Of a stretch of 32,725 bases of DNA, positions 9,397-17,340 are shown piece after piece. Below the pieces are notes generated by a model. That model made no database searches and had not been told where the DNA came from. It saw nothing but the letters and a program-made list of their open reading frames with translations. The position numbers and the translations under genes are program-made. Source of the DNA: Opitutaceae bacterium (GTDB lineage Bacteria > Verrucomicrobiota > Verrucomicrobiia > Opitutales > Opitutaceae); NCBI GenBank assembly GCA_027482905.1, contig JAIXVP010000250.1, positions 1 through 32,725 of the forward strand, given 5' to 3'. Position 1 is the stretch's first letter; each line of letters starts with the position of its first letter.

Positions 9397-10851
9397 ATGC
9401 TCCTCGCCGAAATGACCCTCGATCCCGTCGTCGCCGACTTGGTGAAGACGAGCCTTTGGTCGCACGTCTACACCATCGGCGGTCTCCTCCTCGGTCTCTT
9501 CGCCCTCGCCCGCCTGCTCAGCGAGCGCCGCCAACCGGCCAACACCCTCGCCTGGCTCTTCGCCATCATTCTGCTGCCCTGGGTCGCGGTGCCGCTCTTC
9601 CTGCTCTTCGGCGGACGCAAGATCCGCCGTCTCGCCGCCCGCAAACGCCGCCTCCGGCTACCCGCTCCCCTCACCGATCGCCCGAGCGCCGCCACCCTCG
9701 CCCACCCCGTCGCCCAGACCATCCGCACCAACGGCGCAGGCGAACCGGTCGGCGGCAACTCCGTGCGACTCCTGACCAACGGCGAGGAGACCTTCGCCGA
9801 ACTCGAACGCCAGATCCTCGCCGCCCGCCACTCCATCCACATCGCCACCTACATCCTGGGACGCGACCAGGTCGGCAAACAGCTCGTCAAACTCCTCGCC
9901 CGCCGCGCCCGCGAAGGCGTCCAGGTGCGCCTCCAACTCGACGCGCTCGGCTGCTTTTTCTCCAGCGGCCGTTTCGTGGAGCCCCTCCGCCAGGCCGGCG
10001 GCGAGGTCGCCAAATTCCTGCCCGTCCTGCCGCTTTCTTCCCGCGGTTCCGCCAACCTCCGCAACCACCGCAAAATCGCCGTCTTCGACCGCCACACCGC
10101 GCTGATCGGCGGCCACAACCTCGCCCGCGAATACCTCGGCCCCCAGCCCTGGCGGAAACGTTGGACCGATGTCGGCGCCGTCCTGCGCGGCCCCGCCGCC
10201 GCCCTGCTCGACGAGGTTTTCACCGCCGACTGGGCCTTCGCCACCGGCCGTCCGCCCGGACCCGCCGAGCCGGAGCCGCCCCGGCCCGAGACCGACTCCT
10301 GCGAAAGCGACATCCAGGTGGTGGCCGCCGGACCCGACGTGTCCGGCGATCCGCTCTACGAGGGTATCCTCGCCATGATCCAGGAAGCCAAACGCAGCAT
10401 CTGGATCGTCACGCCCTACTTCATCCCGGACGAGGTCCTGCTGCGCTCGCTCGTGGTCAAGGCCCGCGCCGGCCGCGACGTCACCCTGATCCTACCCGCG
10501 CGCTCCACCCACCCGATCACCGACCTCGCCCGCCGCCCCTTCCTGCGCCAACTGGTGCGCGCCGGCGCGCGTGTGCTCGCCTACCAGCCGCGCATGCTCC
10601 ACGCCAAGGCCATCATCGTGGACGAGGAAATCGGCCTGCTCGGCTCGGCCAACGTCGACATGCGCAGCCTGTTCGTGAACTTCGAGATCGGCGTCGTCCT
10701 GCACAGCGCGCGCGACGCCCGCGCCCTGCGCGCCTGGGCCGGCGAACTCGCCAGCCACGCCCGCCCACTCGCCCTGGCGGACCTGAAACGCCGCCGCTTC
10801 CCCGCCAACCTCGCCGAAGACCTCAGCCGCCTCCTGGGCCCGCTGCTCTAG
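9397..10851 (+). CDS. cls: cardiolipin synthase (phospholipase D family)
   Basis: Membrane enzyme that condenses phosphatidylglycerol to cardiolipin. The 484-aa length is close to E. coli ClsA. Two N-terminal transmembrane helices (about 25-42 and 51-71) precede two PLD domains with the catalytic HKD motifs: H224-R-K226-IAVF-D231 and H402-A-K404-AIIV-D409, the latter continuing into GLLGSANVDMRS. The ATG at 9397 is preferred; the frame is open to 9325, but that part overlaps the tRNA terminator. A second ATG at 9412 is also possible. The stop TAG at 10849-10851 overlaps the stop of the convergent trmO in a single CTAG. Confidence 0.94.
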   Translation: MLLAEMTLDPVVADLVKTSLWSHVYTIGGLLLGLFALARLLSERRQPANTLAWLFAIILLPWVAVPLFLLFGGRKIRRLAARKRRLRLPAPLTDRPSAATLAHPVAQTIRTNGAGEPVGGNSVRLLTNGEETFAELERQILAARHSIHIATYILGRDQVGKQLVKLLARRAREGVQVRLQLDALGCFFSSGRFVEPLRQAGGEVAKFLPVLPLSSRGSANLRNHRKIAVFDRHTALIGGHNLAREYLGPQPWRKRWTDVGAVLRGPAAALLDEVFTADWAFATGRPPGPAEPEPPRPETDSCESDIQVVAAGPDVSGDPLYEGILAMIQEAKRSIWIVTPYFIPDEVLLRSLVVKARAGRDVTLILPARSTHPITDLARRPFLRQLVRAGARVLAYQPRMLHAKAIIVDEEIGLLGSANVDMRSLFVNFEIGVVLHSARDARALRAWAGELASHARPLALADLKRRRFPANLAEDLSRLLGPLL

Positions 10852-11543
10852 AGGCCCGACGAGATCGGCTCGGCCGCGACGACCTCGACGGTCTCGCCCG
10901 CCAACCGCCAGCGCAGGTTCCAACCCGCGACGGTCATGCCATAGACCCGCCCCGCATCCGCCGCCTGGTAGGCCGGCTGCAAATCGAGGGCGAGCAACTC
11001 GCGCGCAAGGGTCGCCACCTCCTCCGGTAAAGCAGCGGCGATTTCCGGCGGGATGTGAATCTGCCCGGCGGCGCGCACGCTGGGCGCGGCCGCCGCCCAA
11101 TCCGCTCGGGCCTCGGGCCGGGCCTCGCAGTAGGGCAGATAGGGTTTCACGTCGTAGACCGGCGTGCCGTCCACGCAGTCGATTCCGGCCACGCGCAGGA
11201 CCCCCGGCTCCACCGCGAGCAGCCGCACCAACGAAAGCCCGATGCCGTTGGGCCGGAGCGGCGAACGCGAGGCGAAGACCCCCACTCGCTCATTGCCGCC
11301 TAATCGCGGCGGGCGCACCGTCGCAGAGCCGTCCCAAGGCGGGTTTTTGTGAAACCCCGTCACCAACCAAACATGCGAAAACGCCTCCAGCCCCCGCGTG
11401 AAATCCGGCGCGGCGAACTCGGGCAGAAACTCCACCCTTCCCTCCGCCGCCGGCGCGAGCCCGGACTGGCGCGGCACACCGAACTTCTCCGCGAACGGCG
11501 TGCGCAAGACGGCGACGGGGTGGAGCGGGTGTGAGTTAACCAC
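10848..11543 (-). CDS. trmO: tRNA (N6-threonylcarbamoyladenosine37-N6)-methyltransferase TrmO
   Basis: TrmO/TsaA (UPF0066, YaeB-like) methylates t6A37 in tRNA using SAM. The 231-aa protein opens with PVAVLRTPFAEKFGVPRQSG, matching the family start (IGVIRSPYKEKFAVPRQ in E. coli). It then has HVWLVTGFHKN, the highly conserved VFASRSPLRPNGIGLSLV, GIDCVDGTPVYDVKPYLPYC, and a C-terminal domain. No ATG fits. The likely start is GTG at 11541-11543 (V-V-N-S-H-P), which gives the same N-terminal length as homologues. That GTG lies inside the left arm of the TTCGTG-type inverted repeat at 11538-11616, so the repeat supplies its start and leader. A GTG at 11552 is an alternative. No Shine-Dalgarno is evident. 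Confidence 0.9.
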   Translation of the reverse strand: MVNSHPLHPVAVLRTPFAEKFGVPRQSGLAPAAEGRVEFLPEFAAPDFTRGLEAFSHVWLVTGFHKNPPWDGSATVRPPRLGGNERVGVFASRSPLRPNGIGLSLVRLLAVEPGVLRVAGIDCVDGTPVYDVKPYLPYCEARPEARADWAAAAPSVRAAGQIHIPPEIAAALPEEVATLARELLALDLQPAYQAADAGRVYGMTVAGWNLRWRLAGETVEVVAAEPISSGL

Positions 11544-11616
11544 GAAGGGCACGAAGACACGAAGCGGAGCGAAATACGAGGCTCGGAACCTTCGTGGCTT
11601 CGTGCCCTTCGTGGTT
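11538..11616. repeat. TTCGTG-type inverted repeat (27-bp arms)
   Basis: Left arm 11538-11564 and right arm 11590-11616 are reverse complements at 26 of 27 positions, separated by 25 bp. Both arms are built from CACGAAG/CTTCGTG units. The hairpin fills the gap between the CrtI-like gene (ending at 11627) and trmO, and could act as a transcription barrier or be a REP/MITE-like mobile hairpin. There are no transposase genes nearby. Confidence 0.85.
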
Positions 11617-11626
11617 ACCGTTCTTC

Positions 11627-13165
11627 TCAGCCTTTCGCCGCGAGGACGTGGAAGTTCGCCATGCTGATGCCGCTGAGCATGGCGCCGACGATGCCGAGGA
11701 AACCCTGGTCGGTGCCGGCGAGGTAGAGGTTGGCCAGAGGAGTGCGGCCGTCGCGGATTTTCACCGGCGAGCCGTAAATGGCGCCGCCGAGGTGCCCGGT
11801 GAACTTGGTAATGGTGCGCGGGGTGAACATGTCCGTCGCCAGCGTGGCGCGGGCCAGCGCGTCCGGCGTCGGCAAGGGCGGCAGGAAACGCAGCGCGCTG
11901 CGCTGGATGTCGCCATACCAACGCTGTTTCTCCGCCTGGTAGGCGGCCTCGTCGGGCAGACGGGTCCAGTGGTCGTAGTTCGCCAGGCAGGTGCAGCGGA
12001 AAAGGCCTTCGGGCAGGTCCGCGCCGTCCGGGTAGGCGAAGTTGTTGGGCAGGCAGATAACGCCGCTGCGTGCGTCCACCGCGCCGCCAGATTGCTCGTA
12101 GGCGAAGCGCGGGGAGTCGTTGAAAAAGACGATGGTGTCGTCGCCCCAACCCAGCGCGGCCGGCGGACGGTCGAGCACGGTGATGGTCTCGCAATAACTG
12201 AGGCGGCCGACCGGGTGGGAATCGAGCGAGGCGCGAGGAGCGAGGAGCGGGGAGCCAGCGGCGGACACGGAAGGCTCGGATCGATCTCCGCGGCTCGCGT
12301 CGGCTCCTCCGGCTCCTTGCTCCCCGCTCCCTGCTCCCCGCTCCACTAGCCGCTCCGTCTCGGCCGCGCCGATGGTGCTGATGACGTGGGTGGCGGTGAC
12401 CTCGGTGCCGTCATCGAGCACTAGGCGGTCGGCGCGGCCGGCGGCGGCGATGATCCGCTTCACGCCGCACTTCATGCGCCGCTCGCCGCCGGCCTTGCGG
12501 TATTTTTCCAGCAGCACGCGCAGGATAACGCGCACGCCGTCGAGCGGGCGGGCGAAGCCCTCGAGGAAGAGGGCCTTGAACATGATCACGAACTGGCCGA
12601 ACTCCATGTCCCGCTCGGTGGCGCTGCCGTAATACATGACCGGGCAGAACAACATGTCCTCCAGCAGCGGATCGGTGAGGTGGCGCCGCACGATCTCCCG
12701 CGCGCTCTCGGGTTTCGCGTCGAGCGAGACGTCGTCATAGGCGCGCACGACCGCGACCAAGGCGCGGAAGCCGTCGATCTGGGCGGGAAACTTTTGCGCG
12801 ACCTCGGCTTCGAGGACGGCGAAATCGTTGGTGAAGGTGAGCGAGGTCTCGCCGGCCGGACCGAAGGCGACGCGGGAGCGTTTCTGCGGATGGAGGGCGA
12901 ACTCGTCGCGCTCGATGCGGAGCTGGCGGAGGAGTTTGCCGAGGGGCGTGCCTTTGGTGCCGGGCGGCACCCAGTTGGTCATGGCGTGCAGGCCGACATC
13001 GTATTTGCGGCCGGCGAGGGCGTAGAAGGAATTGAGTCCGCCGACGGCGTTGTGGCGCTCAAAGATGCACACGCGTTTGCCGAAATGCGCGAGTCGGATG
13101 CCGGCCGCGAGCCCGGCCATGCCCGCCCCGATGATGGCGACGTCGTAGTGGTTGGCGGTGTTCAT
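11627..13165 (-). CDS. CrtI-like FAD-dependent oxidoreductase
   Basis: A 512-aa amine oxidase/phytoene desaturase-type flavoprotein. The N-terminal dinucleotide motif is DVAIIGAGMAGLAAGIRLA (8-26), followed by E-R-H-N-x-x-GG (FAD binding). The C-terminal FAD segment is NLYLAGTDQGFLGIVGAML. This class desaturates or isomerises polyenes and related lipids; the true substrate is unknown. It lies downstream of an acyl carrier protein and a beta-ketoacyl synthase on the same strand, but a terminator and an inverted repeat separate it from them, so it probably has its own promoter. Residues about 274-315 (Gly/Ala/Ser-rich) are encoded by a G/C-rich hairpin inserted in frame. The ATG at 13165 starts just before the FAD strand; the upstream in-frame extension is unlikely. 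Confidence 0.88.
   Translation of the reverse strand: MNTANHYDVAIIGAGMAGLAAGIRLAHFGKRVCIFERHNAVGGLNSFYALAGRKYDVGLHAMTNWVPPGTKGTPLGKLLRQLRIERDEFALHPQKRSRVAFGPAGETSLTFTNDFAVLEAEVAQKFPAQIDGFRALVAVVRAYDDVSLDAKPESAREIVRRHLTDPLLEDMLFCPVMYYGSATERDMEFGQFVIMFKALFLEGFARPLDGVRVILRVLLEKYRKAGGERRMKCGVKRIIAAAGRADRLVLDDGTEVTATHVISTIGAAETERLVERGAGSGEQGAGGADASRGDRSEPSVSAAGSPLLAPRASLDSHPVGRLSYCETITVLDRPPAALGWGDDTIVFFNDSPRFAYEQSGGAVDARSGVICLPNNFAYPDGADLPEGLFRCTCLANYDHWTRLPDEAAYQAEKQRWYGDIQRSALRFLPPLPTPDALARATLATDMFTPRTITKFTGHLGGAIYGSPVKIRDGRTPLANLYLAGTDQGFLGIVGAMLSGISMANFHVLAAKG
12224..12343. repeat. GAGCGGGGAGC-type hairpin element inside a coding region
   Basis: Arms at 12224-12256 and 12311-12343 (33 bp each) are reverse complements at 26 of 33 positions, with a 54-bp centre. 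The arms consist of GAGCGGGGAGC/GAGCGAGGAGC units. The 120-bp element is a multiple of three and is translated in frame within the CrtI-like oxidoreductase. A similar sequence stands at the start of the window (1-26), suggesting a dispersed family. Confidence 0.75.
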
Positions 13166-13182
13166 TGATCGGAAAACAGAAG

Positions 13183-13268
13183 TGGCCGCAAAAAGGCGCA
13201 AGAGTCGCAAAAAAAGAAAGCCCGGCAAAGGTTCGGCCTTTTGCGTCTTCTGCGGTTTTTTGCGGCCA
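13183..13268. repeat. TTTTGCGGCCA-type imperfect inverted repeat
   Basis: Left arm 13183-13212 begins TGGCCGCAAAAA and right arm 13239-13268 ends TTTTTTGCGGCCA. The 30-bp arms match at about 25 positions around a 26-bp centre. The repeat fills most of the 5' leader of the CrtI-like gene, so any promoter for that gene must lie in or beside it. Confidence 0.7.
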
Positions 13269-13270
13269 TA

Positions 13271-13295
13271 AAAAAGGCCTGACCGCAGTCAGGCC
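13271..13295 (-). terminator. rho-independent terminator for the acyl carrier protein gene
   Basis: On the minus strand GGCCTGAC-TGCG-GTCAGGCC (13276-13295) is followed at once by a run of T (complement of the A-run at 13270-13275). It lies 27 bp downstream of the ACP stop and separates ACP/KAS from the CrtI-like gene. Confidence 0.88.
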
Positions 13296-13321
13296 AAACG
13301 GGCGGGGATGCAACAACCTGC

Positions 13322-13579
<258 letters not shown>

Positions 13580-13591
13580 GGGAGTCGAAAA

Positions 13592-13622
13592 GGGGATCGG
13601 GGAACAGGGGCGGGAATCGGGG
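13592..13622 (+). other. G-tract cluster with G-quadruplex potential
   Basis: Five G runs (13592-13595, 13599-13602, 13607-13610, 13612-13614, 13619-13622) are separated by loops of 1-4 bases on the + strand. This fits the canonical G-quadruplex pattern. It lies in the 56-bp gap between KAS and ACP, on the template strand for both genes, so it could affect DNA but not form in their mRNA. Confidence 0.5.
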
Positions 13623-13635
13623 AAAAGTCGAGGAG

Positions 13636-14880
<1,245 letters not shown>

Positions 14881-14983
14881 GCGGAAGGGGAAAGCGCTAG
14901 CCAAGGCGGGCGGGTTGGCAATACAAGCCTCGCTCCGTTTTTCGCCCGGTCTTTTTCCCAAGCTCCCAGCCCACCACCCAATC

Positions 14984-15982
14984 ATGAACGTCCTTGTCGT
15001 CGGAGGCGCCGGTTACATCGGCTCCCATTGCGTCCGCCAACTGATCGCCGCCGGTCACCAGCCTGTCGTCCTCGACAACCTCGTCTTCGGCTACCGCAAG
15101 GCCGTGCCCGCCGACGTGCCCTTCTACTCGGTCAACCTCGGCAACGAGTCCGAGGTCGGCAAAATCATCAAGAAGGAGAAAATCGAGCTGGTCATGCACT
15201 TCGCCGCCTACGCCTACGTCGGCGAGAGCGTCACCGACCCGTTGAAATACTACTTCAACAACGTCGCCGCCACCCTGCACCTCCTGCGCTGCATGCTCGG
15301 CTGCGGCGTAAAGAAATTCGTCTTCTCCTCCACCTGCGCCACCTACGGCGTGCCGGAGAAGATGCCGTTGGTCGAGGGCATGCCCCAAGCCCCGATCAAC
15401 CCCTACGGCCAGACCAAACTGGACATCGAAAACGCACTCAAATCCTTCGCCCACGCCTACGGGCTGAGCTTCGCCGCCTTCCGCTACTTTAACGCCGCCG
15501 GCGCGGCCGAGGACGGCTCCATCGGCGAGTGCCACGACCCCGAGACCCACCTCATCCCGCTGGCCATCGACGCCGCCACCGGGAAACGCCCCGCGCTCAA
15601 TGTTTTCGGCACCGACTACCCCACCCCGGACGGCACCTGCCTGCGCGACTACGTTCACGTGGACGACCTCAGCCGCGCCCACATCGCGGTCTTCGACAAA
15701 CTCGCGACGCCCGGCGCGCAGTTTTTCTACAACCTCGGCACCGGCACGCCCACCTCCGTGCTCGAGGTCATCCAGGCGGTCGAGAAGGTCACCGGCTTGA
15801 AGGTCCCCTACACCACCGCGCCCCGTCGCGCCGGCGATCCGCCCGCGCTCTACGCCGACTCCTCCAAGGCCAAGACCGAACTCAACTGGGAACCGAAATA
15901 CGCCACCATCGAGCCCATCGTCGCCACCGCGTGGAAATGGCACTCCAGTCACCCCGAGGGCTACGGCCCGAAGACGGGCTGA
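14984..15982 (+). CDS. galE: UDP-glucose 4-epimerase
   Basis: Short-chain dehydrogenase-type epimerase interconverting UDP-glucose and UDP-galactose for surface polysaccharide and galactose metabolism. The 332-aa protein starts MNVLVVGGAGYIGSH with the GxxGxxG NAD motif (7-13). It has S116-T117 in FSSTCATYG and the catalytic Y141-x3-K145 in NPYGQTKLD. Later family motifs include FRYFNAAGA, GTDYPTPDGTCLRDYVHV and the C-terminal R-R-A-G-D-P. Preference for UDP-Glc over UDP-GlcNAc cannot be fixed by eye. The ATG at 14984 is the standard start. A perfect terminator follows. Confidence 0.95.
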   Translation: MNVLVVGGAGYIGSHCVRQLIAAGHQPVVLDNLVFGYRKAVPADVPFYSVNLGNESEVGKIIKKEKIELVMHFAAYAYVGESVTDPLKYYFNNVAATLHLLRCMLGCGVKKFVFSSTCATYGVPEKMPLVEGMPQAPINPYGQTKLDIENALKSFAHAYGLSFAAFRYFNAAGAAEDGSIGECHDPETHLIPLAIDAATGKRPALNVFGTDYPTPDGTCLRDYVHVDDLSRAHIAVFDKLATPGAQFFYNLGTGTPTSVLEVIQAVEKVTGLKVPYTTAPRRAGDPPALYADSSKAKTELNWEPKYATIEPIVATAWKWHSSHPEGYGPKTG

Positions 15983-16016
15983 GGGCGGCCCTTCGTCCGC
16001 CCCCCCGAAAAGGGAA

Positions 16017-16059
16017 AAAACAAACGCCCGCCGGACAAAATCCGGCGGGCGTTTGTTTT
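16017..16059. terminator. rho-independent terminator between galE and ndk
   Basis: A perfect 19-bp stem, A/C-rich at its base (AAAACAAACGCCCGCCGGA at 16017-16035), with a 5-base loop and the complement at 16041-16059 ending GTTTGTTTT. It can serve convergent galE (ends at 15982) and ndk (ends at 16090). Confidence 0.93.
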
Positions 16060-16089
16060 GACCGAAACCCGGCTCGGGGCCGGTTCGAC

Positions 16090-16506
16090 TCAGGCGTAGA
16101 TCTCGTCGGCGCGGAAAAAGCGCGCGATTTCGATGAGGCCGTTTTCCTCGCTGTCGGAGGCATGGACGACGTTCTTCATCATCTCGGTGCCAAAGTCGCC
16201 GCGGATGGTGCCCTTGGGGGCCTTGCGGGAGTCGGTCGGGCCGAGGAGGTCGCGCACCACGGCGACAACGTTTTCGCCGCGCAGGGCGAGCACGATGACC
16301 GGGCGGGAGCTCATGAAGGCCTCGATCTCGGGATAAAAGGGCTTGCTGGCGACATGCGCGTAGTGCTCGCGCAGCTGAGCGGAGGTCAGGCGGGTCATCT
16401 TGCACCCGATGATCTCGAAACCGGCTTTTTCAAAGCGGTCCACCACGTTGCCCACGTGCTTTTGCTCAAGGCAGTCTGGCTTACAAATAATGAGGGTTTT
16501 CTGCAT
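16090..16506 (-). CDS. ndk: nucleoside diphosphate kinase
   Basis: Balances nucleoside triphosphate pools by phosphate transfer through a phosphohistidine. The 138-aa protein starts MQKTLIICKPDCLEQKHVG. K9 lies in the usual KPD motif, and the active-site histidine is H115 in NVVHASDSEE. GTIRGDFG (99-106) is also present. The ATG at 16506 is chosen; the frame is open to 16545, but that adds only a non-conserved MQPGRAFFLFGGS. The gene lies 87 bp beyond a PIN-domain toxin gene on the same strand, with no obvious functional link. Confidence 0.97.
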   Translation of the reverse strand: MQKTLIICKPDCLEQKHVGNVVDRFEKAGFEIIGCKMTRLTSAQLREHYAHVASKPFYPEIEAFMSSRPVIVLALRGENVVAVVRDLLGPTDSRKAPKGTIRGDFGTEMMKNVVHASDSEENGLIEIARFFRADEIYA

Positions 16507-16593
16507 AGAACCGCCGAACAAGAAGAACGCGCGCCCGGGTTGCAAAGCCTGATTTTTGCCGGGAACAACGCAGATTCGCCCGGCCGGGGCCGA

Positions 16594-17061
16594 TCAAGCG
16601 CGGAGGCGGGCGGGACGAACCTTGAGGCCGGCGGCGCGGGCAAGTTCGGCCTGGAGGCGGTCCACGGTGCAAAACAGGTCGGCGCGCAGGTGGACGGCGG
16701 CGGCGACGTGGAGGACGTCGAGGGTGCGATGGCCGCGCGCGAGGGTGTGGGCGGCGCTGAGTTTTTCGGCGGTGGCGTGGACCTCGGGCCACGCCACCGC
16801 GCCAAGGACAAAGGCGCCGGCGGTGAGGTTGGCGTCGAACTGGGCGAGCAGGCGCTCGGTCTCGCGGGCGGGCCAACCCTGGGTTCGGTCCGCGGAGAAC
16901 CGAAAACTCTGCAGGCGGGCGGATTGGCGGAACTCGAATTCGACCAAGGTGGTAAGGCTCAGCGGACCCTTGAGTTCGGCGGATAGGGCCCAGGCGTCGG
17001 GCGAGGTGTCCTGGATGCGCAACAGCGCGCAAACCACGGACGTGTCGGCGAAGGCGATCAT
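16594..17061 (-). CDS. PIN-domain toxin (VapC-like ribonuclease)
   Basis: A 155-aa PIN-domain endoribonuclease, the toxin of a type II pair. The acidic metal-binding residues are D6 (IAFADTSV), E41 (TTLVEFEFRQ), D115 (RTLDVLHVAAA) and D134 (FCTVDRLQAELARAAGL), all in typical PIN positions. The start ATG overlaps the stop of the preceding antitoxin in ATGA, so the two are translationally coupled. The RNA target cannot be deduced. The gene is intact. Confidence 0.9.
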   Translation of the reverse strand: MIAFADTSVVCALLRIQDTSPDAWALSAELKGPLSLTTLVEFEFRQSARLQSFRFSADRTQGWPARETERLLAQFDANLTAGAFVLGAVAWPEVHATAEKLSAAHTLARGHRTLDVLHVAAAVHLRADLFCTVDRLQAELARAAGLKVRPARLRA

Positions 17062-17324
17062 CCCTGCTGGCCCTCGTTCATGAAGTCCTCCATCGCCTGC
17101 ACCTCGGCGGCGGTCATGGGCGGTCGATCGCCCCAGATCGCCTTGGCCTGGGCGGCGAAATCGGGCATCTTGAATGGCTTGTCGGCGAGGCCCGGCGCGG
17201 TGGGCGGCACGAGGTTGGCGACGGTGCGGCCGCGGCGGGTGATGGCGATGGTGTGGCCCTCGGCCACCCAGGCGGCGACCTTGGGGAAATGGTTGCGGAG
17301 ATCGGCGACGGTGGCGGTTTTCAT
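17058..17324 (-). CDS. Phd/YefM-family antitoxin
   Basis: An 88-aa antitoxin. The N-terminal Phd-type DNA-binding domain MKTATVADLRNHFPKVAAWVA...ITRRGRTVANLVP is characteristic of the family. The C-terminal tail (FKMPDFAAQAKAIWGDRPPMTAAEVQ) is the toxin-neutralising part. The ATG at 17324 is preferred over an in-frame ATG at 17342 because MKTATVADL is the standard start. A palindrome directly upstream (17325-17340) probably serves as the autoregulatory operator. The GH20-like gene ends at 17339, so antitoxin expression may depend on read-through or on a promoter inside that gene. Confidence 0.92.
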   Translation of the reverse strand: MKTATVADLRNHFPKVAAWVAEGHTIAITRRGRTVANLVPPTAPGLADKPFKMPDFAAQAKAIWGDRPPMTAAEVQAMEDFMNEGQQG

Positions 17325-17340
17325 GAGAGATTGATCTCTC
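17325..17340. promoter_or_regulatory. palindromic operator candidate for the toxin-antitoxin pair
   Basis: GAGAGAT-TG-ATCTCTC is a perfect 7+7 palindrome abutting the antitoxin ATG and overlapping the stop of the upstream GH20-like gene (17339-17341). Phd-type antitoxins are known to repress their own operon by binding such palindromes, and at this position the bound protein would also cover the ribosome-binding region. Confidence 0.5.

Noticed and set aside
11538-13268. CRISPR array
   Set aside because: The repeats are inverted, differ from each other, and lack regular spacers.
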